Part shown: positions 1 to 11,109 of the stretch, one piece after another | Numbering within the stretch: the stretch's first letter is position 1 | Layout: each line of letters opens with the position of its first letter | Assembly: GCA_012064385.1 (NCBI GenBank) | Contig: QRDG01001367.1 | Coordinates: 310,001-374,000, forward strand | DNA from: Puccinellia tenuiflora | Taxonomy: Eukaryota; Streptophyta; Magnoliopsida; Poales; Poaceae | DNA: 64,000 bases | Reading direction: 5' to 3' | Program-made: the position numbers and the translations under genes | Notes under the pieces: generated by a model | Told to the model about the DNA's origin: nothing | Database searches by the model: none | The model's input: the letters and a program-made list of their open reading frames with translations, nothing else

Positions 1-1252
1 ACGCCACGCGAGGTGCTTGCCGGAGTCGATGAAGAAGGTCCCGTCCGAAATTAGCCCAGCTAGCGCCACTACCAGCCCCACGGTGGGCGCCAACTGTCGT
101 GGTGGTGCACGGACAGATGCCTAGGGGTAGGCTTGAGTTTGGGGGCCGATGGACGCTAGAGGATTCGGGGAGGGATTGTGCGTAGGAAAACACACGAACA
201 CACATACACACACGATTTACCCAGGTTCGGGGCCCTCGTGAGGAGGCAAAACCCCTACTCCTGCTTGTCTGACTATATTTGTGTATCAACCCGTGTCACA
301 AAAGTGCTCCTTGAGCTGTGTATCTATCCCTGAACTAAGCAGCGCTACGCTTCTGCGGAGAAGGGAGCTAGCAGAGAGTGCAGAGAGAAAAGAGCCAAGG
401 GGACTGCCTGCGTCGCCCTCCATCTCCCCCCCTGTCTCCTCCCCCTGGTGCTCTTTATAAAGGCAGAGCCCAGGGGACAAGCAAGAGACAAGGGAACAAG
501 AATCTCTATTCACTGATGTGACTACTGGGGTCTAATCAGACTGTTTCCCAATAGCGCAAGTCATGTCTACAGAAGTCCTTGTCTTCTGGTCCGTGTCCAC
601 ATCGTCTCCTCGTCAATGATCTCATCCACTGGGAAGTGGCAGCGGATATTTATATATGTCGGCGTAGCATGCTAGACTCGGAGCTACCTGGGATGCTGGC
701 TATGCCGGGTGTAGCGAACCGACGTGGGAGTATCCCGGTCTGTAGCAATACCAGTACTTCCACCTAGTCGATCCGGGCTGTCCCGACCTGGCACTGGGAG
801 TCGGTCAAGCAACGATCGCTGGATCCGGTCAAGCAGCGATGAATGCTGGCCTGGATCGGACTCGGCAGCAAAGTGATGATGCCGGCCTGGAGATGCGAAC
901 TGCCGTCCCACCCGGGAAAACTGGATGCTGGCCCATCCGGGTAAAGGAAATTGACTCGGGCCGGTAGGGAGCTGGAGCTCGGCCCAGCCGGGTGCTGGAG
1001 CTCGACTCGGCCCACCCGGGTCATAGCAGACTCGGCAGGGGAGGCTGGGAGCCGGGTGAAGAAGACTCGGCCCACCCGGGTTTGGAGAAATCTGGCCTAG
1101 TCTGAGTTTACTTGGTGGCCTGCCGGGTGAGGAGGGATTCGGCCCAGCCTAGCCCTTCTCCCCTTTTTCTTTATTCTTTAACTGCTTATTCACTGTTTTA
1201 TCTCTCACAACCAACTCATGATTTTGGGGTTCCGGGGATTACATCCCCGACA
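1..1252 (-). mobile_element. Gypsy LTR retrotransposon A, 5' end only
   Basis: This is the 5' end of a minus-strand LTR element whose body lies left of the window. The LTR spans 95-1252 and begins TGTCG and ends CGACA, giving a short terminal inverted repeat. Directly left of it, 75-93 read on the minus strand is TTGGCGCCCACCGTGGGGC, a primer-binding site of the type seen in plant Tat-lineage Gypsy elements. Only about 74 bases of internal sequence remain in view. A TATA-like TTTATAAAG on the minus strand lies near 453-463 within the LTR. The terminal motifs and parts of the LTR interior resemble the LTR of element B, so A and B are related but distinct. A appears to have inserted into B. The target duplication cannot be checked because the other end is outside the window. 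Confidence 0.8.
95..1252 (-). repeat. LTR of element A
   Basis: A 1158-bp long terminal repeat bounded by TGTCGTGG and CCCCGACA on the plus strand, with the primer-binding site abutting its left edge. The orientation makes it the 5' LTR of a minus-strand element. Confidence 0.8.
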
Positions 1253-1411
1253 TCTTGCGAGTCTTCGTCCGGAGATCCAGATGGCTTCAAGGCGAATTGC
1301 CGAGGCGGTAGATTTGACGGTTTTGGTGCCTGCCGAACCGTCCATGACGGCACGGCCGACTGAAGACGCTGGAGCCGGCAGTGCTGTCGCCACCGATGCT
1401 GCTGCTCCTTA
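1253..1411 (+). pseudogene. 3' end of a second opposite-strand ORF in B (truncated)
   Basis: An open frame runs from the edge of element A to a TAA at 1409-1411. It is rich in Ala, Thr and Glu and ends in an Ala-Pro tail. The following 150 bases are AT-rich and look like a plant 3' UTR. I do not recognise the protein. It may be the C-terminus of another antisense-strand gene of element B whose 5' part lies left of element A, but nothing beyond the open frame and the composition switch supports this. Confidence 0.3.
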
Positions 1412-1672
1412 ATTTGCTTGCTCCCCTGGAATGCCGGGCGTACGTGTAGAACTTGCTGTTTTGAATTGATGACTAGTTTGATCTGCTACTTGTTGTAATA
1501 TGGATCTATTTCTCTGTCATTAATTACTGCCTTCGTGTCAAGATTTGTGTCCATCTTGGTGATGATGATCACCATGTCTAGCCCCCGAATTTTGGGCCGG
1601 CTTGAGCATCGAGCCGGGTCGAAATTTTATGTCTCTTACTCATCTTGTACTTTCTTTCGTCGTCTTGGTGAC

Positions 1673-2412
1673 GTGCAGCCCCCGAGTCTCTGACTTGGGG
1701 TGTAGTAGTTGGTCGTCCGGGTGTGTGAGGCCGGCTTGGCGACTGCACAGCGCCCAGTTATTTTCTGCCGGCTGACGGCGTGGCAGCCCCCGAGTCCGTG
1801 ACTCGGGGTGTAGTAGTTGATCGTCCGGGTCTGCGGAGCCGGCTTGCCGGCTGCGCAGCCCCCGGGAATTTTCTGCCGGCTGACAGCGTGGCAGCCCCCG
1901 AGTCCGTGACTCGGGGTGTTGTAGATGTGCGTCCGGGTCTGCGGAGCCGGCTTGCCGGCTGCGCAGCCCCCGGGAATTTTTCTGCCGGCTGACGGCGTGG
2001 CAGCCCCCGAGTCCGTGACTCGGGGTGTTGTAGATGTGCGTCCGGGTCTGCGGAGCCGGCTTGCCAGCTGCGCAGCCCCCGGGAATTTTCTGCCGGCTGA
2101 CGGCGTGGCAGCCCCCGAGTCCGTGACTCGGGGTGTTGTAGATTTGCGTCCGGGTCTGTGGAGCCGGCTTGCCGGCTGCGCAACCCCCGGGAATTTTCTG
2201 CCGGCTGACGGCGTGGCAGCCCCCAAGTCCGTGACTCGGGGTGTTGTAGATTTGCGTCCGGGTCTGCGGAGCCGGCTTGCCGGCTGCGCAGCCCCCGGGA
2301 ATTTTCTGCCGGCTGACGGCGTGGCAGCCCCCGAGTCCGTGACTCGGGGTGTTGTAGATTTACGTCCGGGTCTGCGGAGCCGGCTTGCCGGCTGCGCAGC
2401 CCCCGGGATTTT
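1673..2412. repeat. 108-bp tandem array, about seven copies
   Basis: The phrase TGGCAGCCCCCGAGTCCGTG recurs at 1781, 1889, 1998, 2106, 2214 (one mismatch) and 2322, with a diverged first copy near 1673. Spacing is 108-109 bp. Each unit contains CCGGCTTGCCGGCTGCGCAG and a GGGAATTTTCTGCCGGCTGA-like segment rich in GCCGGC palindromes. Copies differ by only a few bases, so the array was homogenised or expanded recently relative to the rest of B. It ends about 120 bp upstream of the TATA box of the opposite-strand gene at 2604. Confidence 0.9.
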
Positions 2413-2532
2413 TTATTTGCCGCCTTGATCCTGCGCTGTGCTTTTTGCCTCCTCGGCTTCGCCGTCTTTTGTGTCTGTGGCCACGTGTCGCCCAGAGGCG
2501 TGGTCTGACGGTTGCGCTACCCTCGGGTCCCC

Positions 2533-2540
2533 TTATAAAT
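2533..2540 (+). promoter_or_regulatory. TATA box of the opposite-strand gene in B
   Basis: TTATAAAT lies 63 bp upstream of the ATG at 2604, in a GC-rich setting with a CT-rich leader (about 2550-2600) typical of plant promoters. It faces the plus strand, against the direction of the retrotransposon. Confidence 0.5.
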
Positions 2541-2603
2541 CGCGGAGTGGGTGCGTTTTCCTTTCTTCATCTTCTCCTTCACTTTGCTCCCCCTCATCCA
2601 AGC

Positions 2604-3218
2604 ATGGCGCCGAAGAAGGAGATCGGGGTGGGTTCCCTTGCGGTGGCCAAGCGCGGTCGGGATCGTCCGCCGAAGAAGGACGCTGGCGAGTCCTCCGCCG
2701 CGGCAGCCAAGCGCGGTAGAGGCCGGCCGCCCAAGCTCGGACGCGGCGGTGGTGGGGATGTCGCCGCTGCGGTGGCTAGAGGCAAACAGAGCCCCTCTCC
2801 CGCCCGCTCGGAGTCACCTGTAATCGTTTATTGGGATGAGTTCCCCATTTCAGAGTTCCTTCTGACACTGTACGAGCCTATCCAACGCATCCAGTGGCTC
2901 CCTCGGGCCGTCGCCGATGCGCTGGAGGGGGAAGGCCCCTTCACATTTCTTCTTCATCGGGTTGGAGCTCGTTAGGGGCCTTGGGAGGTACATGCTCGTG
3001 TCGTCGTCGACCAAGTAGGTGGGAAGGTTCGCCGGCGGGATGAGTTCTTCTCCGGCTGGAAAGCTTTCGCTAAGTTCTTCTGCCTAGAGCCTCCCTTCAT
3101 CCTCCACTTCCAACTGAAGCGCCAGACTAGGGTCCTCTACATCAAGGTCTTCGACGGCTCCCTGTGCCTCAAGGAGTGGGAGGAGAGCGATGACGATATG
3201 ACTCTGCCTCCCGCTTAG
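2604..3218 (+). pseudogene. Opposite-strand AT-hook / B3-like DNA-binding protein of element B
   Basis: The ATG at 2604 opens a 204-codon frame ending in TAG at 3216-3218. It is interrupted once, by TAG at codon 124 (2973-2975), and is otherwise uninterrupted. Residues 16-24 and 36-44 are two copies of a Lys-Arg-Gly-Arg-x-Arg-Pro-Pro-Lys motif. The second copy is a canonical AT-hook. From about residue 97 onward the sequence resembles a plant B3 DNA-binding domain, with a Leu-Pro-Arg start, a GW(K)AFAKFF helix segment and a final LYIKVFDG strand. Neither domain has a role in retrotransposition itself, so a chromatin or promoter-binding role is likely, but that is inference. The gene lies between pol and the 3' end of B on the other strand, where Tat elements are known to carry extra ORFs. 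The stop is consistent with CAG to TAG. It could alternatively be a captured host B3 gene fragment. Confidence 0.6.
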
Positions 3219-4056
3219 CTTTAGGTTATCTTGTAGCCGGCTCGGCCTGTAGGCGAGGTTGTCCGCCTGTGGACTTCCTCCTTTTGCTTATGTAATCTGC
3301 TCCCGGCTGAGAGCCTTTATTTATGACATTGAGTGGCACCTGCTTTTGTTCACGCCTTTGTGTGCTATTTACCGGCTTGACCTTCTACATATCGTCCGGG
3401 TTGAGGTCTCCAGAGCTGGGAGGCGGCATTTTTGTGCGGGAAACGAAATGACGAAGTGGTTAGCTCGCTCTTTCGATTATGGAGAATGTTTTTACTTTTC
3501 TTAGATCAATTTTACACTCGCCTGTAGCCTTTCCCGCTGCCATTCGTGTGCACTTCACCGTCTAGTGGGGTCATGCACACTACTTCAACGTTAGGATCCG
3601 GTTTGTTGGGCCAGAGTTTTCTCAGCCGGCAACGTTTTCTGTTTCTTACGTCTTTCACATACAGTCAGCCTCCAGCTTATTCTCTTGCCGGCCTTAACCG
3701 GATCCGAAGAGTTAGCCGTTTAGCGTCGTGTAGTTAAACGTCCGTAATAGGAGAAGTAGTTGCCGACTGCCGGCTTGGCCGAGTTTACATAACAACATTT
3801 TTTCAGCCGGCAGCACTTTCCTTTATGCGTTTTTCATGTTGTTGGCCCCCTCCAGCTTGTTCTCTTGCCGGCCTTAACCGGATTCGAAGAGTTAGCCGTT
3901 TAGGGGTTAGTCACGCTACACGGCCGCTAAAGGCAAGCTTGCCGGCTGCCGGAGCAACCGGAAAGGAAATGCAGAGAAGAATTGCGAAAAAATTGCTCAT
4001 GTGCTCATCATTCTCATTTCTTGATTGATAGCATGGGTGATACATACGTTTCTTTC
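3219..4056 (-). repeat. B 3' untranslated region with a ~181-bp imperfect direct repeat
   Basis: This is noncoding sequence between the opposite-strand gene and the pol stop. A segment containing CTTGCCGGCCTTAACCGGAT and GAAGAGTTAGCCGTTTAG occurs at about 3665-3722 and again at 3846-3903, 181 bp apart, each preceded by a TTTTCTCAGCCGGCA-like stretch. I see no gene here. Confidence 0.6.
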
Positions 4057-7000
4057 TCAAGTGTAGAATCGACGCAGGAGTGACGCGTTCCACGGCCTTT
4101 CTGTTTCATCGCCTTCCTTGTCCAGCGTGTCCTTCTTGTGCTCGCGGGCATCGATCAAGTAGTAGGCATCGTTGATGAGCACCTTGCTTACGATGAATGG
4201 TCCCTCCCAGGGTGATGAAAGCTTGTGCATGTTCTTTGTGTCTTGGATTAGTCGTAGAACGAGGTCGCCTTCGCGGAAGCGGACAGGCCTGACCTGCCGG
4301 CTGTGGTAGTTGCGTAGTTGCTGCGGGTACATTGCCGACCTTGACTCGGCAAGCTGGCGCGCTTCCTCGAGCAGGTCCATTCCGTCTTCATAGGCTTGTT
4401 TAGCTTGTGTTTCCGTGAACAAAACGATTCGAGGCGCGTCGTGCTCGATGTCAGTTGGCATGACGGCTTCGGCTGCATGGACGAGGAAGAAGGGGGTGAA
4501 ACCGGTTGAGCGATTTGGGGTTGTCCTTAGGCTCCAGAGGACGGAAGGTAGTTCTTCTTCCCACGCGCCGGCTGCCCGCTCGAGTGGTTCGAGCAACCGA
4601 GGCTTGATGCCGGATAGGATGAGGCCGTTTGCCCGTTCAACCTGCCCATTCGACTGCGGGTGCGCGACGGAGGCCACGTCAAGCCGGATGCCGGTCCTGC
4701 CGCAGAACTTGGCGAATTCTCCCTTGACGAAGTTCGACCCATTGTCCGTGATGATGCTGTTGGGGTAGCCGAAGCGGTAGATGATGCTCTTGAAGAACTT
4801 GACGGCTGTTGGTCCATCCAGCTTCTTGATCGGCTTGGCTTCAATCCATTTCGTGAACTTGTCGACGGCTACCAGTAGGTGTGTCATGCCTCCACTGGAT
4901 CTCCTCAGCGGGCCAACCATGTCTAGTCCCCAGATGGCAAACGACCAGGTGATAGGAATCGTCTTGAGCGCTGAAGCCGGCGTGTGCTTCTGCGTTGCGA
5001 ATCGTTGACAGCCATTGCAGAGCCGGACCAGCTGGTTTGCGTCCGCCAACGCAGTCGGCCAGTAGAAACTGTGCCTGAACGCCTTGGCCACAATTGCTCT
5101 TGATGACGCGTGGTGGCCGCATTCGCCTTGATGAATTTCCTTGAGGATCTTGATTCCTTCTTCTTGGCTCACACAGCGCTGGAATATTCCAGAGACGCTA
5201 AGCTTGTACAACTCGTTGTTGATGATGGTGTAAGCACTTGCTCGTCTTTTGATTTGCCTGGCGATGAGCTCATCCGCTGGGAGTTCGTCATTGGCGAGGT
5301 AGGCGAGGAAGGGTTGGGTCCATGGCGGAGCCTCTTCGATGACGAGGACCTCGATGGGTTCCGGCTTGCCTGGAGCCGGCCCGTCCGACTCCGAACCCAG
5401 CGGCATCCGGATGGAATTGGAGCCAGGACACGGCGTGATGGATGGCCTGTACAGCTTCTCGAGTGCGACGCCGGGTGGGATTTCCTCACGAAGAGAGCCA
5501 ATGTTCGCCAAGGTGTCCGCTGCTTCGTTGTTGGAGCGGTGGATGTGGTGGAATTCACATCCGTCGAAGCATCCCGCTAGTTGTTGGACGAAGAAGCGGT
5601 AGGCGGCCATGTTGGGGTCCTTGGCGTCCCAGTGACCGGTGGTTTGCTGGACCACCAAGTCGGAGTCGCCGTAGCAGAGGATCCGCTTGATGTTCATAGC
5701 CTTGGCGAGCTTGAGGCCGTGCGTGAGAGCTTCATATTCGGCTACGTTGTTGGACGCCGTGAAGTGGATTTGTAGCACGTATTCGAGTCGGCCCCCTTTG
5801 GGTGAGGTGAGGACGACTCCGGCGCCGAGTCCCCAGTATCTTTTGGAGCCATCGAAGTGCATGAGCCAATGCTCGCCGGAGTCGGGTGGCGGTGGTACGT
5901 GGTCCGTCTCCGTCCAGTCGGCTAGAAAGTCAGCCAGCTCCTGTGACTTGATCGCCGTTCTCTTGTCATATTCGACTCCGTGCGCCGTCAGGTTAATCGC
6001 CCATTTCGCCACTCTGCCGGTTGCGTCCTTGTTGCCTATGATCTCAGCAAACGGAGCATCGCTTATCACCTTGATCGGGTGCTCTTGGAAGTAGTTCTTC
6101 AACTTCTTTGTTGCCATGTACACGCCGTATACGAGCTTCTGGTAGTGCGGGTAGTTTTGCTTCGACTGCGAGAGCACTTCGCTGAGGTAATAAACTGGTC
6201 GTTGAACCGGCCGCTGCTTGCCGGCTTCCTCTCGTTCCACCACCAGGACGACGCTGACGACTCGGTTGGAGGCGGCGATGTACATGAGCATGGGCTCCTT
6301 CGGAGCCGGAGGTGCTAAGACCGGGGCGGTGGCCATCGCGCGCTTGAGCTCACTGTAAGCGGCGTCGGCCGCGTCGCTCCAGACGAACTTGTCCGTCTTC
6401 TTCAGCAAGTGGTAGAGCGGGTGAGCCTTTTCACCGAGCCGGCTGATGAAACGGCTGAGGGATGCTAGGCAGCCAGTGAACTTTTGGATGTCCTTGACGC
6501 TTCTTGGCTGTCGCATGTTGTCGATGGCAGCGATCTTCTCCGGGTTGGCCTCGATTCCTCGTACTGACACAAGGTAGCCGAGTAGCTGTCCGGCTGGAAC
6601 GCCGAACACGCATTTCTCCGGGTTGAGCTTCATCTGGAAGCGGCGCAGGTTGTCGAAGGTTTCCTTGAGGTCGGCGAGCAGAGTGTGCTTCTCCTTGGTC
6701 TTGATGACGACGTCGTCGATGTAAGCGTGCGCGTTGCGACCGATTTGGTCGTGCAAGCATTTCTGCATGCAGCGCTGGTATGTTGCCCCTGCGTTCTTCA
6801 AGCCGAACGGCATGGTGGTGTAGCAGTACGGGCCGTAGGGGGTGATGAAGGCGGTCTTGAGCTGGTCATCCGGGTTCAGCGGAATTTGGTGGTAGCCGGT
6901 GTAGGCGTCGAGGAGGGAGAGGAGGTCGCAGCCGGCCGTGGAGTCGACCACCTGGTGGATGCGCGGCAATGCGAAGGGGTCTTTGGGGCAGGCCTTGTTG

Positions 7001-10000
7001 AGGTGAGTGTAATCAATACACATACGCTACCGCTTGTTCTTCTTTCCCACCATCACTGGATTGGCTAGCCATTCTGTGTGTTGCACTTCCTTGATGAATC
7101 CGGCTGCAAGCAGTCGGGCTATCTCTTCTCCTATTAGCTGTCTTCTTCCTTCCGCGAAGTGACGTAGAGACTGTTTTACCGGCTTGGCATCTGGCCGGAC
7201 ATGTAGAGAGTGCTCGGCGAGTTCCCTCGGTACACCAGGCATGTCCTTGGGGGACCACGCGAAGATGTCCCGGTTCTCACGGAGGAACTCGACGAGCGCC
7301 CTTTCCTATTTGGGGTCCAGGCTCGCCCCCACGGCGACGAACTTGGACTTGTCGCTGTCGTCGAAGTAGATCTTCTTAGTATCTCGCGCCGCCTGGAAGC
7401 TCGACTCGCCAGCCGGCTTGACCGACTCCGGGATCTCCAGCTTCTCTTCGCCGGCCTTGCGCTTGAACTGCCGCATTTCCTCGTTGCAGACCATGGTCTC
7501 GGCCACCTTCGCGCTGTCAGTGGTGCAGGCGATGGAGCGTTTGTAGTCTCCGGAGACGGTGATGATTCCGTGTGGGCCTGGTAGCTTCATCTTGAGGTAA
7601 GCGTAGTGAGGTACGGCCATGAACTTGGCGAGCGCTGGCCGCCCAAGTATGGCGTGGTAGGCGCTGGAGTGGTCGACCACCTCGAAAGAGTTGGCCTCGC
7701 GGCGGTGGTTGCTCTTGTCGCCGAACAGGACGTCAAGCCAGATGAGCCCCATGGATGAGCCGGCTCGCCCTGGCACGATGTCATGGAAGACCGTCCGGCT
7801 CGGCATCAAGCTGGACTCGGAAACGCCCAGCTTCTCCAGCGTCTCGCGGTAGAGGATGTTGATGCTGCTGCCTCCGTCGATGAGGACGCGCGAAAAGGTG
7901 CAGGCGCGCTTGGGGGACATGATCATGGGTTCCAGGACTAAAGCATAGCTGCCTAGATTGGGCATCAGCTCCGGGTGGTCGCTGCGATCCCACGTGATTG
8001 GCTCTTGCGATCAGTTGAGGTATTGGGGGACAGGTGGAACCACAGCATTCACCTCCTTGAATCGCTCGCGCCGGCTTCGCTTGTCGTCGCGCTCGCTGAC
8101 GAACACGATATAGGCGGCATCCAGATTTCGGTAGCCGTCTGGACCCCTTGGTGGTGGAGATGGGAGGCGTTCCCTCCTTTGCTCTTCGCGCTGGCGATCA
8201 TCACGATTCCTGTCTTCGTGCCGCCTGTCGTCACGCCTTCGATCATCCTGTCCGGCTTCATCCGGAGGTGGAGGCGGATTTCGCCGTTCGTACGGTGGCG
8301 GCCTTGGGCGGCCAAGGTTGCATTGCCTGACGGTGTGGTTCGCTGGCCGGTCGCCGTGGTTCCGGCACGGCTAATCGAGCAAAAACTCATAGCTATTCCT
8401 TGCCCTTGTCCGATGCATGTCGCTGCTCGTCCTCAAGCGGCGATTGTCGAAGCCTCCTGCCGGCCTTCCCTCGGTGGTGGCGACCACCTTGGACTCGACG
8501 CGGTCGTCCGTGGACTTGCGCTTGCCGGATGCATCGGAGTCGCGACGGGTTGATCTTCCTCCCTCCTGGGCCTCTGTCCGGCTGCGGCGTGCAGCCGGCT
8601 CCGCCGTGATGATTCTCCCGGCTTCGTCGAGTCGGATCGGGTTGGTCATGCCCGCGTCAGTGGTGGCGTACTCGTCGGCGATTTCCATGAGCTCCGCCAT
8701 GGTCTTCGGGCTTTTCCTCAGGAGCCTATGCTTGAGTAGGGTCTGGTCCCGGCAGCCCTAGATGAAATACTGGACGGCTTGGAGCTCGAGGATCCCTTCG
8801 TAGGAGTTGCGTAGGCTAGTCCACCGGGTGAGGTAGGCACGGTCCGACTCGCCGTCCTTCTGCTTGCACAGCGCGAGCAGTTGCGCGTTGCCGGGGCGCA
8901 GGTATGTGCCAGTGAAGTTGCGGTTGAACACTTCCTCGAAGTCCAGCCAGCTGTTGATGCTTTCAGCCGGGAGGCTGTTCAACCATGTTCGAGCCGATCC
9001 CTGGAGCATGAGTGGCACGTAGCGTACGGCCACCCGCTTGTTGCCGCCTGCGATGTTGACCGCCGTGACGTAGTCGGCGAGCCAGTCCTCCGGCTTCGCG
9101 GTGCCGTTGTACTTGGGTGTGTCCCTTGGGAGGGTGAATCCCCTCGGGAACTGCTCGGTCCGGATGCGGGGTCCGAAGCAGCGATGCGCGGCGACGTCTT
9201 CCTCTTCGATGATGCTTGACGCCTTGAGCGCGTCGATGCGGAGGCGAGCGTCGTGGCTCGTTTCGGGCCCCAATGGTCCCAGGCGCTCATCTATGGTGAC
9301 CTTGTGTCCGATTCGCTCCTTGACACTGCGGCTGGCTCGCGGTACATTCCGGTTGCCGTCTTCACGTCGCCCAGCCGGATCGCGGCCGTGATCACGAGGA
9401 TGCGAACTCGCGCTCCCCTCGCGATGAGGTCGTGGCTGCTTGACCTTCGCCCTGCCGCGGCTCGTGGATGACGCCTCGGCGCCCTACTTGGACTTGCCGC
9501 CTGCATCGTAGCCTGGAGGCGGATCATGATACCCCCGGCTCGCGGTTGCCTCTGTTTCGCGTTGCTGCCGGTTAGCCGCGGCGATGAGCTCTTGGACTCG
9601 GCGCGCTTGTTGACGTAGCTCCTCGCCTTGGAGATGGGGTAGTTCTGCTGCTGCCGCCTCCGCAGCCTTCATGTTTTGCACCGGGTTGCTGTACTCGGGC
9701 AAGACAATGTCCGAATGCTCGTGCGGCTGGCTGGCACGGTTCAGGACACCGCCGAGATCTCCTCCTTTGCACCTAACCTCGTTCAGCTTCTCCGTGTTGC
9801 CCCTTGCCGGCTCGAAGCCGTGGACGGTGTTGTACTCGCGCATCGTGGCATTGAGTCGGCGCTGCGTCGATGCGAGGTGGAGAGCCTTGTCGTATATCTA
9901 CTGACGCATCCTCTCGAGGTCGGCCGCCGCCTTGGCTGGGTCTGCACTCGGCGCGATGGGGGTGCTCAGCAGCTCGAAGTCAGCCTCAAGGTTGCGCTGG

Positions 10001-10410
10001 AAGTGGGAGGGCTCTCCAGCTTCATGAGCAGTTGTGGCAACGTCGCCTCCTGCCGCCACGTGCTTGAGCATGTGCACCTCGGCGTAGACGTTGAGCTTGG
10101 CGTCGTCGCAGTCCGCGTCGCCGGAGTTAAGGTAGCCGAAGGAGTTGTCGTCGTAGACGCTGGAGTCGAAGATCGAAGGAGCCAAGCACGAGTAGACCAC
10201 CTCCGGGTACTCCTTGGCGGCGACGGCGACGTAGACGTGGAAATCGCCAAGGGTGACGACGGTGCCTCCGCTGGTGAAGCCCACGTCGGCGAAGCTCCTG
10301 GTGTTGTCGAGGACGCACCCGATGGAGCCGATGGAGAGCACGAGGCCGGAGACGACCCGCCGATCATCTACGGTCCGGGATCCCGCACAGAACGTGACTC
10401 CGCTCGTCGC
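4057..10410 (-). pseudogene. gag-pol polyprotein of element B, one frame with seven stops
   Basis: One minus-strand frame runs from the primer-binding site to TGA/TAG-type termination at 4057. It is broken only by in-frame stops at 9898, 9484, 8758, 8371, 8011, 7306 and 7027; I found no frameshift. Order: gag (about 9900-8400); a short Cys/His knuckle just after the 8371 stop; Arg/Asp-rich linker; aspartic protease with the IDGGSS motif (near 7880); reverse transcriptase (7240-6500) with YIDDVVIK; a first, degenerate RNase H (about 6350-5950); a second archaeal-type RNase H (about 5880-5520, HFDGS start); integrase with the HHCC zinc finger (about 5130-4990) and D,D,E core; and a terminal stretch to 4057. 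Six of the stops are TAG and one is TGA. The start codon is uncertain because the frame is open up to the primer-binding site. The element is non-functional as read. Confidence 0.85.
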
Positions 10411-10412
10411 GA

Positions 10413-10431
10413 GCCCCACGGTGGGCGCCAA
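10413..10431 (-). other. Primer-binding site of element B
   Basis: Minus-strand TTGGCGCCCACCGTGGGGC, one base from the LTR edge. It is identical to the sites of elements A (75-93) and C (35642-35660). Confidence 0.85.
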
Positions 10432-10432
10432 A

Positions 10433-11109
10433 TGTCGTGGTAGGTTGCACGGCATATCCATCAGAGATTGAAAGAAGTATGGGGCAAGGCAACGATGGCG
10501 CTCGTGCGGGATTGGGTACAAGCACGCAAACACACGCGATATACCCAGGTTCAGGGCCCTCTTGTGGAGGTAACACCCCTACGTCCTGCTCTTCTTGTTT
10601 CTTATTGCTCGATCACAGAGTGCGGGCTACAGATGCTCCTAGAGCTATATTCAGGTGGCAGCCGGGTGGAAGTCCTGGCCGGCTAGAGGTTGAAGATGAT
10701 GCTATCTACCACTTGTGTGTTCTGGTTGCTTCTGTTTGCTTGCCCCACGCAGGAGGCTCTAGCCCGCCTTATATAGGCAGCGGGGTAGGGTTTTGGGTTA
10801 CAAGGATTGTACAGGTCTGTCCCTATGACATCATCTACTTTCTGGCCGGCTGGAGCTCGTTGCCATGATTCTGCACAGGAGATGCCCGACAGGAAGTACT
10901 GTTCACCAGGAGCGGTTATGCGGGACTGGCCCACCCGTAAGGAGCTGTCGGTTGGTACGCCCGGCTCCAGCCCAGCCGGACGTCTGTGTCTGGGTAGACG
11001 CAGGCGGCTTGATTCAGCCGGCGCGTTTCAGCCGGCATCCTGTCCAGCCGGCCCCTGGAGTTTGAAGGAGTGAGCCTCTTTGGAGTATCCGGGGTTCATC
11101 TCCCCGACA
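10433..11109 (-). repeat. 5' LTR of element B
   Basis: A 677-bp LTR bounded by TGTCGTGG and CCCCGACA. A minus-strand TATA box (CTATATAAGG, about 10772-10781) marks the probable start of element transcription. The interior shares segments such as TACCCAGGTTC and GGGCCCT with LTR A. The right flank ATGGG (11110-11114) would be one copy of the target duplication; the other is out of view. Confidence 0.8.

Larger units (their letters stand above)
1253..11109 (-). mobile_element. Tat-lineage Gypsy retrotransposon B, 3' LTR outside window
   Basis: A minus-strand element. In its own order it has a 5' LTR (11109-10433), a primer-binding site (10431-10413), gag-pol (about 10410-4057), a long 3' region with an opposite-strand gene (2604-3218), and a 108-bp tandem array (1673-2412). 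Its 3' LTR is not seen. It must lie left of element A, which interrupts the 3' region at 1252/1253. Tat assignment rests on three features: the primer-binding-site sequence, a second archaeal-type RNase H domain between the first RNase H and integrase, and the opposite-strand ORF downstream of pol. All three are described for Tat (Grande/Retand/Ogre-like) elements. B lies inside a CACTA element. Confidence 0.8.

Noticed and set aside
1673..2412. CRISPR-like array
   Set aside because: The repeats are contiguous 108-bp tandem units without unique spacers, in a plant retrotransposon.
4415..6318. Plus-strand open frames of 70-160 codons across the pol region of element B
   Set aside because: They are shadows of the minus-strand reverse transcriptase, RNase H and integrase coding sequence in GC-rich DNA; none has a recognisable domain.
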